From Polytrichum commune (lineage: Eukaryota > Streptophyta > Polytrichopsida > Polytrichales > Polytrichaceae), in assembly GCA_950295325.1 (NCBI GenBank), contig OX485807.1, positions 36,298,440 to 36,362,439 on the forward strand: a stretch of 64,000 nt of DNA. Reading direction: 5' to 3'. The position numbers and the translations under genes were made by a program. Under the pieces are notes generated by a model. That model was given only the letters and a program-made list of their open reading frames with translations, did no database searches and was not told the DNA's origin. This document shows positions 27,190 through 35,530 of this stretch, piece by piece. Numbering within the stretch: position 1 is the first letter of the stretch; every line of letters starts with the position of its first letter.

Positions 27190-27708
27190 TCGGAAGGCTT
27201 CCACACAAGGCAATTTGTCATGTCAACCAATCTGGCAAACGCAAAACCTTAACAACACGGAAGTAGCTCTCCTAGCGTTAATTCCAAGCGTAGAATGTAA
27301 AAGCGGATTACACCACAGGCGCAAAGTCGAAGACATCCAGCAGCATCATTGGAATTGAGTGGGTGGAATTGAGCCTTCTGAATTTGAGCAAAAATGGGTG
27401 ATGAGATTATGAAGGCCGGAAATTTCAGCACGTAGACAACCATGTAAGCTACGCAGACAAGAAAATGCACATATCCTGACAGAGAGAGCGCAAAGCTCCG
27501 TATCACATGCACATCAACAGGAGCGTCTCTGTCTGTCCCTTTGACGCTCTCTCGCCGTTCCTGCTAACTGATTCTTATATATCAAGTCATCGGGTAGCTT
27601 TGAGAAGTGCAATTTACGAGCTACCGCGGCAGAATTCTTTTGATTCCCGCTATCTGTGATTCCCGCAGGTTGGGAGGAAGGCTAGAGGCAAACCCTAAAA
27701 CAGAGACT
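27190..27708 (-). promoter_or_regulatory. ATG6 arm of the shared inverted promoter/leader repeat
   Basis: Read on the minus strand, this segment matches 31019-31560 read on the plus strand, by eye about four-fifths identical. Shared blocks, in order: CTCTGTTTTAGGG, AATCACAGAT, CCGATGACTTGATA, TTGATGTGCATGTGA, GGAGCTTTGCGCT, TCAGGATATGTGCATTTT, TTCATAATCTCATC, GCTGGATGTCTTCGACTTTG and GGTGTAATCCGCTTTTACA. It ends about 85 bp before the ATG6 start codon. It includes one copy of the unit that is triplicated near PEX1 and an AAACCCTAA telo-box at its outer edge. Confidence 0.85.
27574..27583 (-). promoter_or_regulatory. Probable TATA box of ATG6
   Basis: The minus strand reads GATATATAAG, about 470 bp before the ATG. 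The equivalent place in the PEX1 arm reads GATACATAAG (31136-31145). Conservation between the arms supports this as the core promoter; there are no transcript data. Confidence 0.5.
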
Positions 27709-29431
27709 GAAGTTGCCAGGTTCCCTCGCACAAAACTTCAGCTCAAGCTCAAGCTTGCAAGTTTGTTGGTGGGCCAAGGTAGTCCAAAACTTACAAGGAG
27801 TGGAGCCCTTACATGTGCCAAAGATGGTGGAGCTTTGGTTCCTCCTTATTTTGGCTTAATTTTCACAAAGAAAGAATATCGGCTTATTTAACGAATGTGA
27901 ATTTGAGCTTGTTGGTCTGACCTTGTTCTAGAGTGTCCTTGGTACAAGGTTGGGTATATTGCTTATCTTGCGATGGGTGGACCCTAATTGTAGGAGATAG
28001 AGGGGACAAAGTTGTTGGTCTTACAGTGTTTATTGGTTATGTCTATAGGACAGAGACTATGCATCAACTTCTTTGTTTCAAGAGTAAATTTCCTAACCAC
28101 TTTGCGTTTACACTTGGACATTACTTGATCCTGCTATTTTTTGTCCAGTTTATTTAATGTGGATGTTAGCTATAGTTTATATATATAGTTAACCATTGTT
28201 GCTCCCTAAAAATGTATTGAAAAAATCTAGTTAAGTATAGTTATTTTGGAAGTTGTTAATTATTTATTTTAAAATTTTCGGGTGATAAATGAGTAGCTTC
28301 AGTCCTTGACCGCATTTGAGAAGAAGGTGCACAAAATCCAAGAAAGGTTTGGTTAGAGGTATAGTAAATAGCCATGGACTGGAATAAGCAAAGTGACAAC
28401 TAGAGTTGTAGTCTTTCACAAGAAAGGACAAAGCCTCACGGTTCTACCATTTTTTTATTATCGAGTTTGTGTTCATTGAGAACAGGATACGTGAGGTATT
28501 TAATGGTTATTTGGTGTATGCTTCGCATGGATTTTTTTATTAACGTAGTTTCTATTTCAGATTAGGCAATCCTGGATTCAAAGGAAAAATATCATATTTC
28601 CTCATAACAGTTTTTGAAAATTTTAAATGCAATTTCCAACAAAAAATAGTTTCCCTAAAAAAGTATTTTAATTAGTGTTGAAGTGGTAAATGTACTATGG
28701 TATACAAATAATGCTATACTGACGCATTGGTTAGTAGACGTAATATCAACCCTCAACATTATCCAACATCAAAGTCTTGCCCAATCAATGTGTTCTGTAC
28801 GAAGATAATAGAATAATAAAATAAGCAACTCAACATTAGCCCCCTACATACTATACGTCATATGATGATGGTAAATGACATATTTTTCTTATAGTTTGAG
28901 GGCATCATCACACGAAAGCTATTAGGCCATGTTTTTGAGAATCCTTGAATTCTCATTGGTTGAGTGTGTCATGGGCCCCCGCTTTAGGTTTACACGAGGG
29001 TAGTTTTGGACCACATCCCATAACATGCATCTTCAGCAGATGAAAAATCTACATGGAATTCGACATGGTAGGTATGGATAATGTTGACTGGGATTGTAGG
29101 GAATTTTTCCGGGAATCTGAATGTGGGGAATATCCGAGAATACTACATGGAATAAAGTCAGTCCCACATAACATTGTTATGGATATGAATAACGTTATGG
29201 AAGTTTTTGCCTTTTTATTTTATTTTCTTGTCTCATAAGGAAAAACTATTCCTTGCATAACATATCCTTTATTATAATCAATATGAATAGCTAATGAAGG
29301 TTATCCTGCGACTAAATGACATGCCTTGTCATGAAGTGATAGAGGAATATTTGTAAGACTTGGAATTCATATATGGCAACAAAGTGATGAGTGGGTTGAT
29401 GCACTTGAAAAATCCTCTAGTGGGTTGTTGT

Positions 29432-29805
29432 ACACCATTTATGGTATTTAGTGTCACGTCCACTACTTGTCAACAAAACAATGTTTGTCAAGAGAAGTAA
29501 TTATATGACATGCATAATTATTTACACTATGACATTTAGAGTAACATGTTGGGTGCTAGAGACAATGTTTTTGTTGCATTTTAATATGCAAGAAGGTAAT
29601 GAGACCACATCAATTACAACTTCCAAAAACTGACGAGGCAAAGACGAAGCAAACATGAAGGTATTATTAAACATGCGAACAACAAGTATCACGAGGTTCA
29701 CAATAATTGTCAACTTTGTTGGCAATTAGGGTAACCTAGGATATGCCTCATTACATGTTAAGTAACACTATTAGTCGGTGACACTAAATATCATAAAATG
29801 GTGTA
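29432..29805. mobile_element. Candidate MITE with inverted ends of about 27 bp
   Basis: The left end starts ACACCATTTATGGTATTTAG and the reverse complement of the right end starts ACACCATTTTATGATATTTA; both run on into GTGTCAC. The 374-bp element has no coding frame. A similar end block occurs near 16722-16748. The target-site duplication was not resolved. Confidence 0.55.
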
Positions 29806-30408
29806 GTCTTCTTTGCACCTAAAAGTTGTAGATTGCAAGTTGGCATCCTAGCAAGTATAAATATACCTCATGCCAATCCAATTACCTTTGTCAACTATAC
29901 GAGTTCTTACAATTGTTGTCAAATTTGGTGCAATGGAAGTCATTTTGCTTTGCATAAAACTAGAAATTGGTTCTTTGCTACATCACACACAATAATACAT
30001 TCACAAGCCTTTTGTAACTTTCTTCAAAGTTTCTCTTAAAAGAGGTATTCCGTCCATTGTGGATGCATTCTCCTATATCACCATGATCGTAGCATCATGT
30101 AAAATACCTATAAAGTCTATCGACGTAAGATTTGTCTCCTTCCCAATTATGTCATTACATATGCATGTTTCAAAATATTAATCACATATGAACCTTGACA
30201 CACACATGGATCCTATCACATGTGCATATTAATCACCACTATTATATGAACAATTGGGCTAAAACAATGTCATATTACAAACGATAACAATGTAGTTGTA
30301 ATATGAAGGTACAATATTAACACTAGAAAGTTTGGTCGACGGAAAATGCGTTGTATAGTTGGGCTGTTGCATAAATCCAATATTATAATATGGAGGGTAG
30401 ACATGTAA

Positions 30409-30825
30409 GAGCGTCCGCACCAGACCGTGCATGGGGCATGCCAACGCCAAAAACGAGGCATCCCGGGTTCTTAGGTGACGGTACCGGCAGAAATTGAGCC
30501 CCACCAGTGTTCGGTCCCTCATAATTTAGAACTGGTCTGGGTATAGTAAAGGCCTTCCCCCGCCATAAATGATTCATATAACGGCCCTCCTCCAGCCCGC
30601 CAAGAGATTACTTTAATATCAAATACTCCAATATCCTACTTTATCTCATGTCAGATAATATGTGTCGTTGTCTTATTGATTGCTTCCTAATTATACCGAG
30701 GGTATGCCTAGGCTTTGGTGGGCTTTGACTGAAGATGAGCTGCCCCGCCCAAGATGGAGGGCTCCCCAAAGGTATAAAATATTATATATTCTATTTGACG
30801 TTTACCTGATCTGGTGGGGATGCTC
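30409..30825. mobile_element. PIF/Harbinger-like MITE with TAA target duplication
   Basis: The left end is GAGCGTCCGCACCAGACC; the reverse complement of the right end is GAGCATCCCCACCAGATC. These are 18-bp inverted repeats with three mismatches. TAA flanks the element on both sides (30406-30408 and 30826-30828), the 3-bp target typical of PIF/Harbinger elements. The 417-bp body is non-coding and more GC-rich than its surroundings. Confidence 0.75.
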
Positions 30826-31018
30826 TAAGAAGGGAGAGGGCTTGCGCCTTGCTGCCCCCTGCCCGATAGAAAAACATCCTGGATGATATTCGTTCACGTG
30901 GATGAAACCATCGCACATGCACCGCGGATGAAAGCTCCCATCTAGGATGGGGCACCCGGGGCCTGCTGGGTTCCCAGTTCCGTTCCCCGTGTTCTCATCG
31001 TAGTTACCCTTCGGCCTT

Positions 31019-31560
31019 AAGTCTCTGTTTTAGGGTGTGAGGCCACTGGCCTTCCTCGCACTCTGCAGGAATCACAGATGGCGAAAAGAATTTTGCTCGT
31101 GAATTGCACATCTGATGAAAGCCACCCGATGACTTGATACATAAGAATCAGTCAGCGGGAACAGCGAGAGGGCGTCAATGTGGCAGACAGACACGCTTGT
31201 GTTGATGTGCATGTGACACGGAGCTTTGCGCTTTCTATGTCAGGATATGTGCATTTTCGTGGCAGCGTATCTTACATGGTTTGTCCACATGCTGAATTTG
31301 TCGACGTTCATAATCTCATCGCCCGATTTTTTCAAATTTAGAAGGATAGGAACTGCCTTCATCGCCACTTCGGTCTCGACATACTTAATTCCGGTGGAGC
31401 TGCTGGATGTCTTCGACTTTGAGCCTATGGTGTAATCCGCTTTTACACTCTACACTTGCAATTACGCTAGGAGAGTTACTGCCGTATTTTTAAACTCTAG
31501 GATTTTGCTAGATTGCGTGACACAAACTGGACGACATAACCTTTGCCGTAGGTGGAAGCA
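31019..31560 (+). promoter_or_regulatory. PEX1 arm of the shared inverted promoter/leader repeat
   Basis: The plus strand matches the minus strand of 27190-27708 from CTCTGTTTTAGGG (near 31022) through the TATA-like GATACATAAG (31136-31145), ATGTGCATGTGA (31205-31216) and the TCTTCGACTTTGAGCC block (31411 onward) into the first 198-bp unit. The TATA-to-ATG distance is about 890 bp here against 470 bp for ATG6. Two extra 198-bp units account for most of the difference. Confidence 0.85.
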
Positions 31561-32012
31561 TTCCTTTATGGACTTAGGGTGTTCAATGCTGCATGCTTGG
31601 AGCTGAGCTTCGAGCTTTGAGCTTCTGTTTTAATCTGCTTTTACACTCTACACTTACAAATACGCTAGGAGAACTACTGACCTTGGTGTCAAGGTTTAGG
31701 GTTTGCCAGATTGCTTGGCATAATCTGGGCGACACGGCAATCGCCGTATGAGGAAGCGTTCCTTTAACGGACTTAGGGTGTTCAATGCTGTGTACTTGGA
31801 ATTGAGCTTCGACTTTGAGCTTCTAGTGTAATCCTCTGTTACACTCTACACTTGCATTTAAGCTAGGGGGATTACTGCCGTTATAAGGGTTTAGGGTTTA
31901 CCAGATTGCTTGCCACAATCTGATTCTGGACGACATGACAATTGCCATCTGTGGAAGCCTTCCTTTATGGACTTAGGGTGTTCAATGCTGTATACTTGGA
32001 ATTTAGCTTTCT
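31411..32012 (+). repeat. Tandem triplication, period 198-200 bp, in the PEX1 leader
   Basis: A TTTTACACTCTACACTT block begins at 31441, 31639 and (as TGTTACACTC) 31837, exactly 198 bp apart. GTGTTCAATGCTG recurs at about 31580, 31779 and 31979. Units also share TTTAGGGTTT.CCAGATTGC, a telo-box, and GTGGAAGC.TTCCTTTATGG. The last copy ends about 25 bp before the PEX1 ATG. The ATG6 arm has a single partial unit. Confidence 0.9.
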
Positions 32013-32035
32013 CATTGTGACCACCAGAGAGGACA

Positions 32036-35000
32036 ATGGAGGTGGAAGTGGAAACGGTTGGGAAGCAGAATTGCTATGTATCTCTGCCAGATTGGCTACT
32101 GGAAGCATTTCTGTCGGAGCAGGAGCTACCCTCATTTCCCATTGTTCTGGAGCTTCACGTTCCCACAGAGAAGATGCAGCAGGAGGCTCAAGGTGGCCCA
32201 TGGTTTGTTGCATGGGATGGCTCTGTGTCAAGGTCAACTAACATTGAGGTTGCAAAGAAATTGGCAGATTGTATGGGCTTACCAGCCGGTGCACGTGTTG
32301 TGGTGAGAGGCAGGTCTGGGGTCCTTAAAGCTGACTCAATTGCCATTGAGCCTGCGAGCCCAGATGACTGGGAGATGGTGGAGCTGAATGCTGCATTTCT
32401 TGAGGAACAGTTGATGACACAGGTAGGGGTGTTGTTCGAAGGCCAACAGTTTCCGGTGTGGATTGAAAGTGGAAGTGTATTGCTGCTGAAAGCTGTCTCC
32501 ACAAAGCCAAGCAAGCTGGTAAGATTAGGGCCTGGAGCAGAGCTTGTTGTTGCTCCGAAAAAGCGAGTGGTTGCAGCACCTTCAACAAATGATATTGAAG
32601 CCTCTGTAGCTGATTGTAAAGCAAATGATCTGGATATGAGCAAGAAGACCTTACTGGGGGCTGGACATGCTTGGCTCCGAGTTCAAGAGTTGGATTCAGC
32701 TTTTGCTCAGCCTGTTAAATTTGAAAGATTGGTCTGTTCTAGTCTACCAACCACAGCAATCTTTGTGTGTCTTTTGACTGCGAAATTATTGGGACTTGAA
32801 CATGGACAACTGGTTGTGTTGTTCAAATTTGCTTCTGTATCGTCCGAAGAAACTGGTGGAATTGATGCTGCCGCTGGACATGCTAAGAATAATCCACAAG
32901 TACAAAATTTCAAGAGGAGGGCAATTGTAAAAGTTTGTGTCACAGAAGCTGCAAGAAGGGGTCACGGAATGCTGGCACACCCTCTTCAGAACTACTTGGG
33001 ACTTGATTGTCATTCCTGTATTGGAATCCAGGCATGCAATACTAAGAATGCGGCACTCCCTGCCATTCTCGAATTGACTCCGACGGTGTTACGTGAGATG
33101 AAAGAAGTCGAACATGGGGATACAGCTGATGCATATCCTGCAAAGAAACCAGATCTTCGTGCGGGTGGACAGCTTGGGAATAGTTCAGGTAGATGGAGTA
33201 ATCACATAGAACTATTTGCATTAGCAGGAGCAGGTCCGCCAAGTCAAACAAAAACTTTGAAAATAAGTGATGTTCCTAAAGAAAGTGTGAGGAAATTGCT
33301 GCAAGGTTGGGTGGCAGCGCAAAGGGCTGCTTTGCTTCTTGCAGGTTGTGAATCTGAGAAATATGTTCCTGTCACAGAAGAGACTGTTGTCCATATCAGA
33401 ATTAATTTGCAATCTGCTAGGAATTCTCAGGAGACTGGCTCCTTGAAAAGTTCTTCAATTCGGAGCTGTAAAGATATGTTCTTTTTAGTTCGTTTCCCTG
33501 GTTGCCAAGAAGTTGATTTGCCAAAGACAATGGGATCACCACAGCTGCCTACAGAGAACAGATTGAAGGCCTACTTTTTATTGGACGAACAGATTCTTGC
33601 AGAAGGAGTCAAACCTCCCAGCAAAGAGTCACCAATATCAGCATCTGGTGGTGATGGTTTTCTGTCAGTTGGGATCGGTGGTTTTGAAATGCTTTCATGT
33701 CAGATGAGGTCTTACTGTTGTGATTTGAAGGAGCCAGATGTTGCTTTGCCAATTCGGTTAGGTAACCCGGTTTTTGAGGCCCTCTTGAGGTTGAGATTGC
33801 TACTATTCCCAGCCATTCGAAAGACGCAGAAGAAATTGGAAATTGCACATCCTGGAGGTGTCCTTCTGTATGGACCACCTGCATGTGGGAAAACTCGGAT
33901 GGCTTTAATGCTGGCACAGGAGCTGCAATCAGACAGTCAGGTGTTGGCTCATAGGGTATTTGTGAGCTGCAATGAACTGGTTGGAGAACAGGCAGAGGCT
34001 ATCCAAGGAGTTCTAAATGACGCTCTGTCTGAAGCCCTGGACCACTCACCATCCTTGATAATATTGGATGACCTTGATTCCTTGTTTCCAAAAGACACAG
34101 ACGGTCCAGAATCAGCACCGGCAGTTATGGCACTAGCTGAGTACCTTTGTGACCTTATGGACTGTTATCAGGGAGGGGACCAAGAACAGGCGGTCGCATT
34201 TCTTGCTACTGCAAGATCGCCAATGGCACTTCCAGATTTGTTCTGCTTCTCAGGCAGGTATGATTATCATGTGGAGTTGCCAACACCTGCAGCATTGGAA
34301 AGGGTGTCAATCTTGGAGCAAGCTGTAGCTGCACGTGGATTCAAATTTTCCAAGTCGGCTGCATCTAAAGTAGCAATGGACCTTGATGGGGCTAATGCAA
34401 GTGATCTGGACATGCTGGTGGACAGAGCTGTCCATGCAGCTGCAGCTCGTTTTCTTTGTCCAACATCAGTTGTGCCTACTTTGGCAGATGTAACTGATGT
34501 GAAAGCTGTAGAGGAAGTACTTTCGTCAATGAGAAAGCAGAACTTTGAATTAAGCTTGCTAGATTTCAACATAGCTAAACACAGCTATGTCCCTGCAGCC
34601 ATGCAAGGCATCACAACTGGTGGTGCCAGTGGAATATCAGGATGGGATGATGTAGGTGGTCTTGTGGAGACACGTCAGGCTCTGCAAGAGATACTAGAAT
34701 TGCCGGTGAAGTATGATGATATTTTTGCAGGATCTCCATTAAGAATGCGCTCAGGTGTGCTCCTGTACGGTCCTCCTGGCTGTGGCAAAACATACATAGT
34801 GGCTGCTGCTGCTGCAGCATGCTCGCTTCGATTCGTTTCTGTCAAAGGCCCTGAATTGCTGAACAAGTACATTGGAGCCTCAGAGCAAGCTGTTCGTGAT
34901 GTGTTTGCAAAGGCAGCTGCTGCCGCTCCAGCCTTGCTTTTCTTTGATGAATTTGACGCGATTGCTCCACAGCGTGGTCACGATAACACAGGTGTCACAG

Positions 35001-35530
35001 ATCGTGTTGTCAATCAATTGCTGACGGAACTTGATGGCGTGGAGGCTCTTAATGGTATATTTGTATTTGCAGCCACCAGTCGGCCAGATTTATTGGATGC
35101 AGCATTGCTTCGGCCTGGTCGGCTGGATCGAATGCTATTGTGTGACTTCCCATCTACTTCAGAGCGAAGTGAGATACTACAAGTGCTCTCTAAAAAGCTA
35201 CCCCTTGCAGAAGATGTGGACTTGGACAGTGTGGCAGCATTGACAGAGGGGTTTAGTGCTGCTGATTTGCAAGCAGTTTGTTCAGATGCACAGCTGGAGT
35301 CAGTGCATAGCTTCTTGGCCAACAAGGAGACAATGACATCATTCGAGTGGGAAGCAAAACCAGTAATTGCAATGGACCAGTTGCGAAGGGCAGCTTTAAG
35401 TGCACGACCTTCAGTACCTGAAACGGAGAGACGGCGTTTGAATGATATTTATGCTTCCTTTATGGGTTCAAGGAGAACAACCTCCACAAAGACACAAGAA
35501 CGAGAAGGAAAGAGAGCCACTTTGGCTTAA
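32036..35530 (+). CDS. PEX1: Peroxisome biogenesis AAA ATPase PEX1, intronless, 1164 aa
   Basis: With PEX6 it forms the hexameric motor that extracts ubiquitinated PEX5 from the peroxisome membrane. Residues 1-180 form the PEX1 N-terminal double-psi/beta-barrel region (SLPDWLLEAFLSEQ). AAA domain D1 has Walker A GPPACGKT (613-620) and Walker B LIILDDLDSL (674-683), with Asp-Asp as usual in PEX1 D1. D2 has GPPGCGKT (912-919), Walker B FFDEFD with Asp-Glu at 971-972, and the second region of homology RPDLLDAALLRPGRLDR (1016-1032). Length is close to plant PEX1 (about 1130). A TGA lies in frame 18 nt before the ATG, fixing the start. One frame codes the whole protein, whereas flowering-plant PEX1 genes have many introns. 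No poly(A) tract or flanking duplication marks a recent retrocopy. Family D lies about 0.8 kb downstream. Confidence 0.96.
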   Translation: MEVEVETVGKQNCYVSLPDWLLEAFLSEQELPSFPIVLELHVPTEKMQQEAQGGPWFVAWDGSVSRSTNIEVAKKLADCMGLPAGARVVVRGRSGVLKADSIAIEPASPDDWEMVELNAAFLEEQLMTQVGVLFEGQQFPVWIESGSVLLLKAVSTKPSKLVRLGPGAELVVAPKKRVVAAPSTNDIEASVADCKANDLDMSKKTLLGAGHAWLRVQELDSAFAQPVKFERLVCSSLPTTAIFVCLLTAKLLGLEHGQLVVLFKFASVSSEETGGIDAAAGHAKNNPQVQNFKRRAIVKVCVTEAARRGHGMLAHPLQNYLGLDCHSCIGIQACNTKNAALPAILELTPTVLREMKEVEHGDTADAYPAKKPDLRAGGQLGNSSGRWSNHIELFALAGAGPPSQTKTLKISDVPKESVRKLLQGWVAAQRAALLLAGCESEKYVPVTEETVVHIRINLQSARNSQETGSLKSSSIRSCKDMFFLVRFPGCQEVDLPKTMGSPQLPTENRLKAYFLLDEQILAEGVKPPSKESPISASGGDGFLSVGIGGFEMLSCQMRSYCCDLKEPDVALPIRLGNPVFEALLRLRLLLFPAIRKTQKKLEIAHPGGVLLYGPPACGKTRMALMLAQELQSDSQVLAHRVFVSCNELVGEQAEAIQGVLNDALSEALDHSPSLIILDDLDSLFPKDTDGPESAPAVMALAEYLCDLMDCYQGGDQEQAVAFLATARSPMALPDLFCFSGRYDYHVELPTPAALERVSILEQAVAARGFKFSKSAASKVAMDLDGANASDLDMLVDRAVHAAAARFLCPTSVVPTLADVTDVKAVEEVLSSMRKQNFELSLLDFNIAKHSYVPAAMQGITTGGASGISGWDDVGGLVETRQALQEILELPVKYDDIFAGSPLRMRSGVLLYGPPGCGKTYIVAAAAAACSLRFVSVKGPELLNKYIGASEQAVRDVFAKAAAAAPALLFFDEFDAIAPQRGHDNTGVTDRVVNQLLTELDGVEALNGIFVFAATSRPDLLDAALLRPGRLDRMLLCDFPSTSERSEILQVLSKKLPLAEDVDLDSVAALTEGFSAADLQAVCSDAQLESVHSFLANKETMTSFEWEAKPVIAMDQLRRAALSARPSVPETERRRLNDIYASFMGSRRTTSTKTQEREGKRATLA

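Larger units (their letters stand above)
27709..31018. other. Non-duplicated spacer between the ATG6 and PEX1 promoter arms
   Basis: About 3.3 kb of AT-rich sequence with no supportable gene. It contains an inverted-repeat element (29432-29805) and a PIF/Harbinger-like MITE (30409-30825). Short frames such as 29053-29238 have no recognisable domain. I found no sequence equivalence between its two ends beyond the promoter arms. Confidence 0.5.

Noticed and set aside
27249-27512. 87-codon minus-strand frame in the ATG6 promoter arm
   Set aside because: It starts with GTG, not ATG, and the corresponding PEX1 arm does not keep the frame, so it is not a conserved small protein.
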